Assembly: GCF_022317005.1 (NCBI RefSeq)
Contig: NZ_CP081006.1
Span: forward strand, 4,588,001 to 4,652,000
Origin: Mycobacterium sp. IDR2000157661
Lineage (GTDB): Bacteria; Actinomycetota; Actinomycetes; Mycobacteriales; Mycobacteriaceae
DNA length: 64,000 nt
Direction: 5' to 3'
Below are positions 34,710-43,169 of the stretch, one piece after another. Positions within the stretch are counted from its first letter, which is position 1. Every line of letters starts with the position of its first letter. The notes below the pieces were generated by a model. That model had not been told where the DNA came from. It saw only the letters and a list, made by a program, of their open reading frames with translations, and did not search any database. Position numbers and translations under genes: made by a program.

Positions 34710-36464
34710 TCAGGTACGCAGGGCGGTCGAAATCTCGGCAGCCGCAGTTCCGATCGTGTCGCCGACCGCGATCTCGCGTGTCTCTCCGCTGAACCGGTTG
34801 CGCAGTTCGACCACACCGTCGGCCCAGCCGCGGCCGACCACGACGATCCACGGCACACCGAGCAGTTCGGCGTCCTTGAACTTGACGCCCGGCGAGGCGG
34901 CGCGGTCGTCGAGCAGCACATCGAGACCCAGCGCGTCGAGTCCGTTTGCCAACTGCTCGGCGCCGGCGCGCGCGGCGTCGTCCTTGTTGGCGATGACCAG
35001 GTGGACGTCGAACGGCGCCACCGACGACGGCCAGCGCAGCCCGATCTCGTCGTGATGCTGTTCGGCGATCACCGCGACCAGCCGCGACACCCCGATGCCG
35101 TAGGAGCCCATCGTCAGCCGCACCGGCTTGCCGTTCTCGCCGAGCACGTCGGCGTCGAACGCGTCGGTGTACTTGCGCCCCAGCTGGAAGATGTGGCCGA
35201 TCTCGATACCCCGCGCCGACACCAGCGGCCCCGCCCCGTCGGGCGACAAGTCACCGTCGCGCACGTCGGCGGCCTCGATAATGCCGTCGGGCACGAAGTC
35301 GCGTCCGGCGACCAGCCCGACGACGTGCCTGCCCGGTTCGTCGGCGCCGGTGATCCAGGACGTGCCGTCCACCACGCGTGGATCGACGAGATAGCGAACA
35401 CCGTTGGCCTGGAGGGCTTTCGGGCCGATGTAGCCCTTGGCCAGGAATGGGTATCCGGCGAAGTCGGCGTCATCGAGCAGTGCGTACTCGGCCGGTTCGA
35501 GCGCCGCCCCCAGGCGTTTGTCGTCGACGTCGCGGTCGCCGGGGACACCGACGGCCAACAGTTCCCACTCCCCGCCGGGCAGGCGGGTCTTGAGCATCAC
35601 GTTCTTCAGCGTGTCCGCGGCGGTCACCTCGCGGTCGAGGGTGCGGTTGGCCCAGTCGACCAGCGTGGCGATCGTGGGAGTCCCGGGGGTGTCGTAGACC
35701 GTGGCCTCCGGGCGGCCCTCGATCGGCAGGGCGGCGGGCACGGCGGTCGTGACGGCTTCGACGTTGGCGGCGTAACCGGACTCCAGGCACCGCACGAAGG
35801 TGTCCTCGCCGATGTCGCTTTCGGCCAGGAATTCCTCTGACGCGCTGCCGCCCATCGCGCCCGACACCGCCGAGACGATGACGTAGCGGACGCCGAGCGT
35901 GTCGAAGATCCGCTGGTAGGCCTCGCGGTGACGCTGGTACGCGGCAGCGAGGCCGTCGTCGGACACGTCGAACGAATACGAGTCCTTCATGACGAATTCG
36001 CGGCCGCGCAGGATGCCCGCCCGCGGCCGCGCCTCGTCGCGGTACTTGGTCTGGATCTGGAACAGCAGCAGCGGGAAGTCCTTGTAGCTGCTGTATTCGC
36101 CCTTGACCGCCATGGTGAAGAACTCTTCGTGCGTCGGGCCCAGCATGTAGTCGTTACCGCGGCGGTCCTGCAGCCGGAAGACGCCGTCGCCGTACTCGGT
36201 CCAGCGGTTGGTGGTCTCGTAGGGGGCCCTCGGCAGCAGCGCCGGGAAGAGGATCTCCTGACCGCCGATCGCCGCCATCTCGGCGCGCACGACGTTCTCG
36301 ATCTTGCGCAGCACCCGAAGCCCCAGGGGCAACCAGCTGTACAGGCCCGGGCCGATGGGTCGGATGTAACCGGCGCGGATCAGCAGCTTGTGGCTGGCCA
36401 CCTCCGCGTCGGCCGGGTCGTCACGCAGGGTGCGCAGGAACAGCTCCGACATGCGGGTGATCAC
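34710..36464 (-). CDS. proS: Prolyl-tRNA synthetase
   Basis: 584 residues, class II aaRS of the bacterial type with the INS insertion domain. Motif 2 RPRAGILRGREFVMKDSYSF and motif 3 GSYGIGVSRLVAVIAEQHHD are clear; the start region has IRPIGPGLYSWLPLGLRV. The anticodon-binding domain follows after about residue 470. It charges tRNA-Pro and edits mischarged Ala. Same place as in M. tuberculosis (Rv2845c), between the DUF4439 and efpA genes. Confidence 0.97.
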   Translation of the reverse strand: MITRMSELFLRTLRDDPADAEVASHKLLIRAGYIRPIGPGLYSWLPLGLRVLRKIENVVRAEMAAIGGQEILFPALLPRAPYETTNRWTEYGDGVFRLQDRRGNDYMLGPTHEEFFTMAVKGEYSSYKDFPLLLFQIQTKYRDEARPRAGILRGREFVMKDSYSFDVSDDGLAAAYQRHREAYQRIFDTLGVRYVIVSAVSGAMGGSASEEFLAESDIGEDTFVRCLESGYAANVEAVTTAVPAALPIEGRPEATVYDTPGTPTIATLVDWANRTLDREVTAADTLKNVMLKTRLPGGEWELLAVGVPGDRDVDDKRLGAALEPAEYALLDDADFAGYPFLAKGYIGPKALQANGVRYLVDPRVVDGTSWITGADEPGRHVVGLVAGRDFVPDGIIEAADVRDGDLSPDGAGPLVSARGIEIGHIFQLGRKYTDAFDADVLGENGKPVRLTMGSYGIGVSRLVAVIAEQHHDEIGLRWPSSVAPFDVHLVIANKDDAARAGAEQLANGLDALGLDVLLDDRAASPGVKFKDAELLGVPWIVVVGRGWADGVVELRNRFSGETREIAVGDTIGTAAAEISTALRT

Positions 36465-36487
36465 AGCCGATCACCTTACTGATCGGG

Positions 36488-38014
36488 CTAAAGCTCGCCT
36501 GCCTCCACCGCCTCGCGGGTGTGCTGCGCCCTGGCGATCTGCCGGGCCGAGAAGCCGATCCAGAACGCGACCACGCCCACGATCACCGCGACGCCCGCCA
36601 CCCACAGCAGCGAATACGTGTAGCCGGCTCCCAGGGCGTCGAGCTGGGCGGGCGTCATGTTCTTCACCGGCCCGGTGGTGCCGCCCAGATACAGCGTGCG
36701 CGACGTCTGCACCGCCTGGATCACCACGAGCACCACGGGCCCGCCCAGGTTCTGCACCATCAGCGTGATCGACGCGACGGGGCCGATCTCGCGCGGGCCG
36801 ACTTCGGCGACCGCGCACAGCGGCAGGATCACCGCGATCGCACCGATGCCGAACCCGCCGACGACGATCGGGGCGAACAGGTCGGGGAAGTACGGGATGT
36901 GGCGGTCCAGCGTCGAGCCGTAGAGCATCGCGCCGAGCACGAACAGCCCGGCACCGATGAGCAGCCAGCGGGGGGCGATGACCGGCGCCAGCCGCGCGGC
37001 GACCGCGGTGCCCACGCCGAACGCGAGCGCGAAGGGGATGAAGCCGACACCGGCCTGCAGCGCCGAGTAGCCCAGGACGTCCTGCACCAGCAGCCCGATC
37101 ATCACGGTCAGCGTCAACAGCACGCCGCCGGCCAGGAAAAGCGCGATGAACGTCATGACGCGGTTGCGGTTGTCGAACACCGAGAACGGCACGATCGGGT
37201 GCACGGCGGTGCGCTCGACGATCAGGAACGCGATGAAGAACAGCGCCGACGCGACACCTCCGCCGATCACCCACGGATCGATCCAGCCCCGCGGCGGTCC
37301 CTGGGTGAACACGAACACCGCCGACGAACAGCCCAGGGTGGCCAGCAGCGCGCCGGTGACATCGAGTTTGAGGCGCTCGTGGTGGGTCTCTGCCAGCTGG
37401 GTGGCCGCGATGGCGACGATCACGATGCCGATCGGAATGTTGATGAGAAACGCCAGCCGCCAGGAGATCACGGTCAGCGCACCGCCGAGCACCAGGCCGA
37501 GTACCGAGCCGATGCCCTGCATGGCCGCCGAGATGGCCAGGGCGCGGTTGCGCGCCTGGCCCACCGCGTATGTCGTCGCGATCAGCGCGAGCCCCGTCGG
37601 CGCCGACACCGCGGCTCCCACACCCTGCACGGCACGGGCGGCGATCAACGTCGTCGGGTCAGTGGCGAGCCCGCACACCAGGGAGGCGATGGTGAAAACG
37701 CCGACGCCCGAAAGGAACGCCCGCTTGTGTCCGATCGCGTCGCCGACACGCCCGCCCAACAGCAGCAGCCCGCCGAACGCCAGCACGTACGCGGTGATGA
37801 CCCAGCTCTTGCTCGCGTCGGTGAGGCCGAGGTCGGCCTGCATGCGCGGCAGCGCGACGATCACGATGGTGCCGTCGAGCGTGGACATCAGCTGCATGCC
37901 GGTGATCGCGAAGATCGCCGGGCCGAGCACGGACTTCGCGAGCGGCGGGAACGCCGACCCGGCCGGCGCGGTGAAGCGGTCCGTCGAATCCGAGGAACCA
38001 CCGACCGCAGACAT
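36488..38014 (-). CDS. EfpA-type MFS transporter (tandem paralogue)
   Basis: 508 residues, 14 membrane segments, QacA/EfpA drug:H+ antiporter family. It is clearly a paralogue of the gene just upstream: VITAYVLAFGGLLLLGGRVG against VITAYVLTFGGLMLLGGRLG, SRTLYLGGTTGPVKNM against SRTLYLGGTNGPVKDM, and both end in GEL. The sequence differs across the length, so the duplication is not recent. In M. tuberculosis only one copy (Rv2846c) lies at this position. Likely a broad efflux role; substrate not deducible. Confidence 0.88.
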   Translation of the reverse strand: MSAVGGSSDSTDRFTAPAGSAFPPLAKSVLGPAIFAITGMQLMSTLDGTIVIVALPRMQADLGLTDASKSWVITAYVLAFGGLLLLGGRVGDAIGHKRAFLSGVGVFTIASLVCGLATDPTTLIAARAVQGVGAAVSAPTGLALIATTYAVGQARNRALAISAAMQGIGSVLGLVLGGALTVISWRLAFLINIPIGIVIVAIAATQLAETHHERLKLDVTGALLATLGCSSAVFVFTQGPPRGWIDPWVIGGGVASALFFIAFLIVERTAVHPIVPFSVFDNRNRVMTFIALFLAGGVLLTLTVMIGLLVQDVLGYSALQAGVGFIPFALAFGVGTAVAARLAPVIAPRWLLIGAGLFVLGAMLYGSTLDRHIPYFPDLFAPIVVGGFGIGAIAVILPLCAVAEVGPREIGPVASITLMVQNLGGPVVLVVIQAVQTSRTLYLGGTTGPVKNMTPAQLDALGAGYTYSLLWVAGVAVIVGVVAFWIGFSARQIARAQHTREAVEAGEL

Positions 38015-38056
38015 GGACAGCCAGCCTACCGAGTGCGGTTCCGGTGCAGGCTCGAG

Positions 38057-39637
38057 CTACAGCTCTCCGGAGTCGATCGCGTCCTTGACTTCCTGCGCGT
38101 GCGCCACCTGCGATGCGGTGTAGCCGATGAACAGCGACACGCAGCCGACGATCACGGCCACCGCTGCGACCCAAAGCAGGCCGTAGGTGTAGCCCTGGTC
38201 GAGCGCGTGCAGCTGGGCGGCGTCCATGTCCTTGACCGGACCGTTGGTGCCGCCCAGATACAGGGTGCGCGAGGTGATCACGGCCTGGATGATCGCCAGG
38301 ACCACCGGTCCGCCGAGGTTCTGCAGCATCAGCGCGATGGCCGAGACCGGACCGATCTGGTCGAAGCCCACCCCGGCGATCGCCGACAGCATCAGCGGCA
38401 CGACGATCATGCCGATACCCATGCCGCCCACCGTGATCGGCAGCACCAGGTTCGGGAAGTACGGGATGTTGGCGTCCAGCGTCGAGCCGTAGATCATCGC
38501 GCCCAGGACCAGCACGCCGCCGGCGATCACCAGCACCCGCGGCGGGAACCGCTGCACCAGCTGCGATGACAGGCCGAGTCCGATGCCGAGCGCGATCACG
38601 AACGGGATGAACCCGACGCCGGCCCGAAGCGGGCTGTAGCCCATGACGTCCTGGACGTAGAGGCCGATCAGCACGGTCAGGGTGAACATCACGCCGCCGG
38701 CCAGGAACACCGCCGCGAACGTCGCGACCCGGTTGTGGTCCTTGAACAGGTCGAACGGCATCACCGGGTTCTCGGCGGTCCGCTCGACGTAGAGGAAGGC
38801 CAGCAGGAACGCCGAGGCGGCCAGGCCAGAACCCAGTGTGGCCGGCGAGATCCAACCCTGCTCGGGGCCCATCGAGAAGGCCAGCACCGCCGCCGTGCAA
38901 CCCAGCGTGGCCAGAATCGCCCCGGTGGCGTCCAGCTTGAGCGGCTCGCGATGCGTCTCGCGCAGCGTCTTGCGGGCCAGGTAGATCATCAGCAACCCGA
39001 TCGGGATGTTGATGAGGAACGCCAGCCGCCACGACACCTCGGTCAGTGCGCCGCCGACGATCAGGCCCATCACCGAGCCGACGCCGGTCATGGCCGCGAA
39101 GATTGCGGTGGCCGCGTTGCGGGCCGGGCCCTTCGGGAACGTCGTGGCGATCAGCGCGAGCGCGGTCGGCGAGGCGATCGCCGCGCCGACACCCTGCAGC
39201 AGCCGCGCGATCACCAGCGTGGCCTCGTTCCAGGCCAGCCCGCACAGAACCGAGGCGATGGTGAACAGCGCGACGCCGACGATGAAGGTGCGCTTGCGCC
39301 CGATCGTGTCGCCCAGGCGGCCGCCGAGCAGCATCAGCCCGCCGAACGTCAGCACATAGGCGGTGATGACCCAACTGCGGCCCGCGTCGGACAGGCCGAG
39401 TTCGTCCTGGATCTTAGGAAGCGCGACGATGGCGACCGTGCTGTCCATGGTCGCGAGCAGCTGCATGCCGCCGATCGCGATGACCGCGGCGATGAACCGC
39501 CGCGACGGCAGCCAGGCCGGGTACCTGCCGGTTCGCTCAGCCGCGGACTGTCGCATGTGCACCGGAGACGATTGGTTTGCCCCACCCTCGGCGTCACGGC
39601 GCATGGCAGCACGCTCTGCGTCATTGAGAGCCGTCAT
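38057..39637 (-). CDS. efpA: EfpA-type MFS efflux transporter
   Basis: 526 residues, 14 membrane segments, similar throughout to M. tuberculosis EfpA (530 residues): MTALNDAERAAMRRDAEG, LPSRRFIAAVIAIGGMQLLA and the C-terminal AHAQEVKDAIDSGEL. EfpA is an essential lipid/drug exporter in M. tuberculosis. It precedes the paralogue by 42 nt on the same strand, so both are probably in one transcript that starts in the AT-rich spacer upstream. Confidence 0.94.
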   Translation of the reverse strand: MTALNDAERAAMRRDAEGGANQSSPVHMRQSAAERTGRYPAWLPSRRFIAAVIAIGGMQLLATMDSTVAIVALPKIQDELGLSDAGRSWVITAYVLTFGGLMLLGGRLGDTIGRKRTFIVGVALFTIASVLCGLAWNEATLVIARLLQGVGAAIASPTALALIATTFPKGPARNAATAIFAAMTGVGSVMGLIVGGALTEVSWRLAFLINIPIGLLMIYLARKTLRETHREPLKLDATGAILATLGCTAAVLAFSMGPEQGWISPATLGSGLAASAFLLAFLYVERTAENPVMPFDLFKDHNRVATFAAVFLAGGVMFTLTVLIGLYVQDVMGYSPLRAGVGFIPFVIALGIGLGLSSQLVQRFPPRVLVIAGGVLVLGAMIYGSTLDANIPYFPNLVLPITVGGMGIGMIVVPLMLSAIAGVGFDQIGPVSAIALMLQNLGGPVVLAIIQAVITSRTLYLGGTNGPVKDMDAAQLHALDQGYTYGLLWVAAVAVIVGCVSLFIGYTASQVAHAQEVKDAIDSGEL

Positions 39638-39669
39638 GCGGGTTACCTTACAGTAATCTTAAGAATCCT
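39638..39669 (-). promoter_or_regulatory. AT-rich promoter region of efpA
   Basis: The 32-nt gap between cysG and efpA is strikingly A/T-rich for this genome. Read on the minus strand it contains TAAGAT (39661-39656), which fits the mycobacterial -10 element TANNNT, followed by TTACTGTAAGGTAA, a short partly inverted sequence that may bind a regulator. A transcript start near 39649 would give a leader of about 12 nt. Confidence 0.5.
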
Positions 39670-40875
39670 TTAACCGCCGAACGCGGCCACGGACCCGATC
39701 ACGATGATCGCCGGGGGCCGGATTCCGTCTTCCCGGATGCGTTCTGCGGCGTCGGCGAGCGTTGCCCGCAAAGTCCGCTGCGCGGCGGTCGTTCCGTGCT
39801 GCACCACCAGCACCGGCGTATCTGCAGGTCGTCCCCCGTCCAGCAGGGCGCGCGCGAAAAGCTCGATGCGTTCGACGGCCATCAGCAACACGATGGTGCC
39901 GGAAAGCGCGGCCAGGGCATTCCAATTGACTAACGATTCGGGGTGGTCCGGCGCAACATGGCCGCTGACCACCACGAACTCGTGTGTGACGTGCCGGTGG
40001 GTGACAGGGACGCCGGCCAACGCGGGCACCCCTATGGCACTGGTCACACCGGGCACCACGGTGACCGGTATCCCCGCCTCGGCGCACGCGATCACCTCCT
40101 CGTAGCCGCGCGCGAACACGAACGGGTCGCCGCCCTTGAGCCGAACCACGAACTTGCCCGCCCTGGCGCGGTCGACGAGTACGTCGTTTATCGCGTCTTG
40201 GGCCATCGCCCGGCCATACGGGATCTTGGCCGCGTCGATGACCTCGACGTGCGGGGGCAGTTCGGCGAGCAGTTCCGGTGGCGCCAGCCGGTCGGCGACC
40301 ACGACGTCGGCGTTGGCCAGCAGCCGGCGGCCCCGCACGGTGATCAACTCGGGGTCGCCGGGTCCGCCGCCGACCAGCGCGACACCGCCGGGAACCACGC
40401 CCGGGATCGTCGAAGCCTCCTGCCCGATGAGCCCCTGCTGCAGCGCTTCGTGAATGGCCGAACGGATCGCCGCCGATCGCCGGTGATCGCCCCCGGCCAG
40501 CACGCCGACCGACAGGCCTTCGTAGTCGAAGGAGGCGGGCGTCACCGCCGTGCCCTCGCGGGCGATGTCGGCGCGGACGCAGAAGATGTGGCGGCGTTCG
40601 GCCTCTGCGACGATGGCGGCGTTGACGGCCGGGTCGTCGGTGGCCGCGATCGCATACCAGGCGCCTTCCAGGTCGCCGTCGCGGAACTCCCTGAGCTGCA
40701 GTGTGATTCCGCTCATACCCTCGACGGCGGGAGTGGCTCGGCGGGTGATGACATGAACGTCCGCGCCGTTGGCCACCAGCAGCGGCAGTCGGCGTTGCGC
40801 GACGGTGCCACCCCCGACGACGACGACCTTCTTACCTGCCAGCCGAAGGCCGACCAGGTAGGCGTTCTCGGTCAC
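39670..40875 (-). CDS. cysG: Siroheme synthase (precorrin-2 dehydrogenase / uroporphyrinogen-III C-methyltransferase fusion)
   Basis: 401 residues. The N-terminal ~160 residues are the NAD-dependent precorrin-2 dehydrogenase/ferrochelatase (KKVVVVGGGTVAQRR Rossmann loop, ATDDPAVNAAIV); the C-terminal part is the SAM-dependent uroporphyrinogen methyltransferase (VALVGGGPGDPELITVRG, VVRLKGGDPFVFARG, VPGVTSAIGVPALAGVPVTH). Makes siroheme for sulfite/nitrite reductase and the corrin branch point. GTG 40875 overlaps the cobB stop (GTGA), downstream of a triple repeat. Confidence 0.94.
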   Translation of the reverse strand: MTENAYLVGLRLAGKKVVVVGGGTVAQRRLPLLVANGADVHVITRRATPAVEGMSGITLQLREFRDGDLEGAWYAIAATDDPAVNAAIVAEAERRHIFCVRADIAREGTAVTPASFDYEGLSVGVLAGGDHRRSAAIRSAIHEALQQGLIGQEASTIPGVVPGGVALVGGGPGDPELITVRGRRLLANADVVVADRLAPPELLAELPPHVEVIDAAKIPYGRAMAQDAINDVLVDRARAGKFVVRLKGGDPFVFARGYEEVIACAEAGIPVTVVPGVTSAIGVPALAGVPVTHRHVTHEFVVVSGHVAPDHPESLVNWNALAALSGTIVLLMAVERIELFARALLDGGRPADTPVLVVQHGTTAAQRTLRATLADAAERIREDGIRPPAIIVIGSVAAFGG

Positions 40876-42338
40876 TGCGCCCGATCCTCTTCGCGCAAGC
40901 GGCTCATCGGCGCCCGATCCTCTTCGCGCAAGCGGCTCATCGGCGCCCGATCCTCTTCGCGCAAGCGGCTCATCGGCGCGAGCTTAGAGGTCGCCGCCGC
41001 GGCGACGAAGCGCGAAATGGCGCGCGCGTGCGCGGCCGGGTGGATGTGCAGGTACCCGGCGTGCACGCCGCCGGACACCGCACCGTCGTACCGGCCGGCG
41101 GCGTCTCGACCGCGGAACACCCAGGCGGGCGGGTAGTCGCCGGTGAATGTGACTGTGGTGCGGTGGAATTCGTGGCCCATGGTGCGGTCGCCGATCGAGT
41201 GCATCGGCGAGTCGGCCACGACGATCGCCTCGCGGTAGCCCAGCGTGAGGCGATCGGTGAAACGCGCCGAGCCCCCCAGCACACCGCACATGGGGTGTCC
41301 GTCGAGCTCGTCGAGTAGGTAGGTCAGGCCCGCGCACTCGGCGTGCACCGGCGCACCGGTCGCGGCGAGCGCCTTGATCTGGCGCCGCACCGGCTCGTTG
41401 GCCGACAGCTCGGCGACGAACTCCTCGGGGAAACCGCCGGGAACGACGAGCGCCGAGGTGGCGGGCGGCAGCGGGTCGGTCAACGGATCGAACTCGACCA
41501 CGTCGGCGCCCGCGGCGGAGAGCACCTCACGGTGTTCGGCGTAGCCGAAGCTGAACGCCTTGCCCGATGCCAGCGCCACCGCGGGTCGGTCGGCCACCGG
41601 GGCGGACACCGCCGGATCCCACGGCTCGGCGGCCACGCTGCTGCGGGCCAGCCCTGCGATGCCGACCAGGTCGACGTGGCGGCCGACCAGGGCGGTCATG
41701 GCCTCCACGGCCGCCCGAGCCCGGGCACCGTGTTCGACGGCGGTGATGAGGCCCAGATGCCGGGACGGGACCACTAATTCGTCGGTGCGCGGGATCGCCC
41801 CGTAGACCGCGACGCCGGCCTGCTCACAGGCTTGACGCAGCACCTGCTCGTGGCGCTGCGAGCCGACGCGGTTGAGGATCACCCCGGCGATGCGCACCTC
41901 CGGGTCGAACGTCGAGAAGCCGTGCAGCAGCGCGGCGATGCTGTGGCTCTGGCCGCGCGCGTCGACGACCAGGATGACGGGCGCGCCCAGCAGCGTGGCG
42001 ACGTGGGCGGTGGACCCGAATGCGGTGCCCGAGCTCTGTTCGGCGATACGGCCGTCGAACAGGCCCATCACGCCCTCGATCACGGCGATGTCGGCGCTGG
42101 CGCTGCCATGCCGGTACAGCGGTGCGATGAGGTGTTCACCGGCCAGCACGGGGTCGAGGTTGCGGCCGGGTCGCCGCGTGGCCAGGGCGTGGTAGCCGGG
42201 ATCGATGAAGTCGGGGCCGACCTTGAACGGCGCGACGGCCCGTCCCGCATGTCGCAGCGCGCCCATCAGGCCGGTTGCGACGGTGGTCTTGCCGCTGCCC
42301 GAAGCCGGCGCGGCGATCACGACGGCCGGCGCGCTCAT
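40872..42338 (-). CDS. cobB: Cobyrinic acid a,c-diamide synthase, C-terminus extended by three 11-residue repeats
   Basis: 488 residues from ATG 42338 (MSAPAVVIAAPASGSGKTT). The N-terminal ATP-binding domain has the P-loop ASGSGKTTVATGL and VIEGVMGLFDG; the C-terminal GATase domain has the Cys in HAECAGLTYLLDEL and the H of MGHEFHRTTV. It amidates the a and c acetamide chains in cobalamin synthesis. The last 34 residues are three copies of MSRLREEDRAP-type units, encoded by a perfect 33-bp repeat at 40877-40975, which is not conserved in the family. The start overlaps nothing; three AGTGGG units precede it. Confidence 0.94.
   Translation of the reverse strand: MSAPAVVIAAPASGSGKTTVATGLMGALRHAGRAVAPFKVGPDFIDPGYHALATRRPGRNLDPVLAGEHLIAPLYRHGSASADIAVIEGVMGLFDGRIAEQSSGTAFGSTAHVATLLGAPVILVVDARGQSHSIAALLHGFSTFDPEVRIAGVILNRVGSQRHEQVLRQACEQAGVAVYGAIPRTDELVVPSRHLGLITAVEHGARARAAVEAMTALVGRHVDLVGIAGLARSSVAAEPWDPAVSAPVADRPAVALASGKAFSFGYAEHREVLSAAGADVVEFDPLTDPLPPATSALVVPGGFPEEFVAELSANEPVRRQIKALAATGAPVHAECAGLTYLLDELDGHPMCGVLGGSARFTDRLTLGYREAIVVADSPMHSIGDRTMGHEFHRTTVTFTGDYPPAWVFRGRDAAGRYDGAVSGGVHAGYLHIHPAAHARAISRFVAAAATSKLAPMSRLREEDRAPMSRLREEDRAPMSRLREEDRAQ
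40877..40975 (-). repeat. Three perfect 33-bp tandem repeats at the end of cobB
   Basis: Units at 40877-40909, 40910-40942 and 40943-40975 are identical. On the coding strand each starts ATGAGCCGCTTGCGCGAAGA and encodes MSRLREEDRAP. The array lies in frame with cobB and ends in a GTGA overlap with the cysG start. The core is very like the dapB-junction repeat (ATGAGCGCTCGCGCGAAGAA), so both look like the same MIRU-like element family. Confidence 0.9.
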
Positions 42339-42356
42339 CCCACTCCCACTCCCACT
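42339..42356 (-). promoter_or_regulatory. Triplicated AGTGGG ribosome-binding region of cobB
   Basis: Three copies of the 6-mer CCCACT on the plus strand (AGTGGG on the coding strand) lie directly before the cobB ATG. Each contains a weak GGG-type Shine-Dalgarno. Copy number changes would alter RBS spacing, a possible source of expression variation. Confidence 0.55.
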
Positions 42357-42359
42357 ACC

Positions 42360-42421
42360 CGCGAGAGTGCGTGTCTGCACAGGAAACGCCGCGATACCCC
42401 GACACTGTGCGCACGCTCGCA
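42360..42421 (-). repeat. 62-bp inverted-repeat element, copy 2 (inverted orientation)
   Basis: On the minus strand it reads TGCGAGCGTGCGCACAGTG at the start and GCAGACACGCACTCTCGCG at the end, with GCGGCGTTTC inside. Same length and layout as the element at 25764-25825. Its outer end meets the third copy after 4 nt (ccgc), so the two form a head-to-head pair whose inner ends are perfect complements (TGCGCACGCTCGCA / TGCGAGCGTGCGC). Confidence 0.8.
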
Positions 42422-42425
42422 CCGC

Positions 42426-42487
42426 TGCGAGCGTGCGCCGGTGCAGACGAATGCTCGGCGTGTCGGCGGCAGACACGCACGCTCGCC
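42426..42487 (+). repeat. 62-bp inverted-repeat element, copy 3
   Basis: Starts TGCGAGCGTGCGCC and ends AGACACGCACGCTCGCC, with CGGCGTGTC in the middle, nearly matching copy 1. It is separated from copy 2 by 4 nt. The pair fills most of the 160-nt gap between cobB and cobO and would form a large cruciform or RNA hairpin there. Confidence 0.8.
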
Positions 42488-42498
42488 GAAGGGGGCCC

Positions 42499-43137
42499 CT
42501 ACCACTCGATGCCCTTCTGGCCTTTGCGGCCGACGTCCATCGGATGCTTGACCTTAGTCATCTCGGTCACCAGATCGGCGGCGTCGAGCAGCGCAGGCGG
42601 GGCGTCGCGACCGGTGATGACGACGTGCTGGGTGCCCGGCCGCGAGCGCATCACCTCGACGACGTCGTCGACGTCGACCCAGCCCCACTTCAGTGGATAG
42701 GTGAACTCGTCGAGCACATAGAAGTCGTGGCGTTCGTCGGCCAGCCGCTGCGCGATCTCCGCCCAGCCGTGGGCCGCCGCGGCGGCGTGATCCAGTTCGC
42801 TCCCGCCTCTGCGCGACCTGTCCGTTGCTTTATCCCTGGTCCACGACCAGCCCGAGCCCATCTTGTGCCATTCGACGGGGCCGCCGACGCCGTGCTCGTC
42901 GTGCAGCCTGCCCAGCTCGCGGAAGGCCGCCTCCTCACCCACCTTCCACTTCGCGCTCTTGACGAACTGGAACACCGCGATGTCGAAGCCTTGGTTCCAG
43001 GCCCGCAGCGCCATGCCGAACGCCGCCGTCGACTTGCCCTTGCCCGCACCGGTGTGCACGGCGAGCAGCGGCGCGTTGCGACGGGCACGGGTGGTCAGAC
43101 CGTCGGCGGGGACGGTGCGCGGCTGGCCCTGCGGCAT
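42499..43137 (-). CDS. cobO: Cob(I)yrinic acid a,c-diamide adenosyltransferase
   Basis: 212 residues. The N-terminal P-loop is VHTGAGKGKSTAAFGMALRA, followed by FVKSAKWKVGEEAAF and VLDEFTYPLKWGWVD, all typical of CobO/BtuR-type ATP:corrinoid adenosyltransferases. It adds the upper adenosyl ligand to cobalt. Same strand as cobB and the chelatase gene, but separated from cobB by the paired 62-bp elements. Confidence 0.95.
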   Translation of the reverse strand: MPQGQPRTVPADGLTTRARRNAPLLAVHTGAGKGKSTAAFGMALRAWNQGFDIAVFQFVKSAKWKVGEEAAFRELGRLHDEHGVGGPVEWHKMGSGWSWTRDKATDRSRRGGSELDHAAAAAHGWAEIAQRLADERHDFYVLDEFTYPLKWGWVDVDDVVEVMRSRPGTQHVVITGRDAPPALLDAADLVTEMTKVKHPMDVGRKGQKGIEW

Positions 43138-43169
43138 ACGAATCTCCCCTTCTCTCCCGTGGGTCCGGT

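Noticed and set aside
36521..38569. 682-codon plus-strand reading frame opposite the EfpA-type genes
   Set aside because: Rich in Arg/Asp/His with no domain; the minus strand encodes conserved transporters.
40877..40975. CRISPR-like array
   Set aside because: The repeats are directly adjacent without spacers and are in frame with cobB; no cas genes are present.
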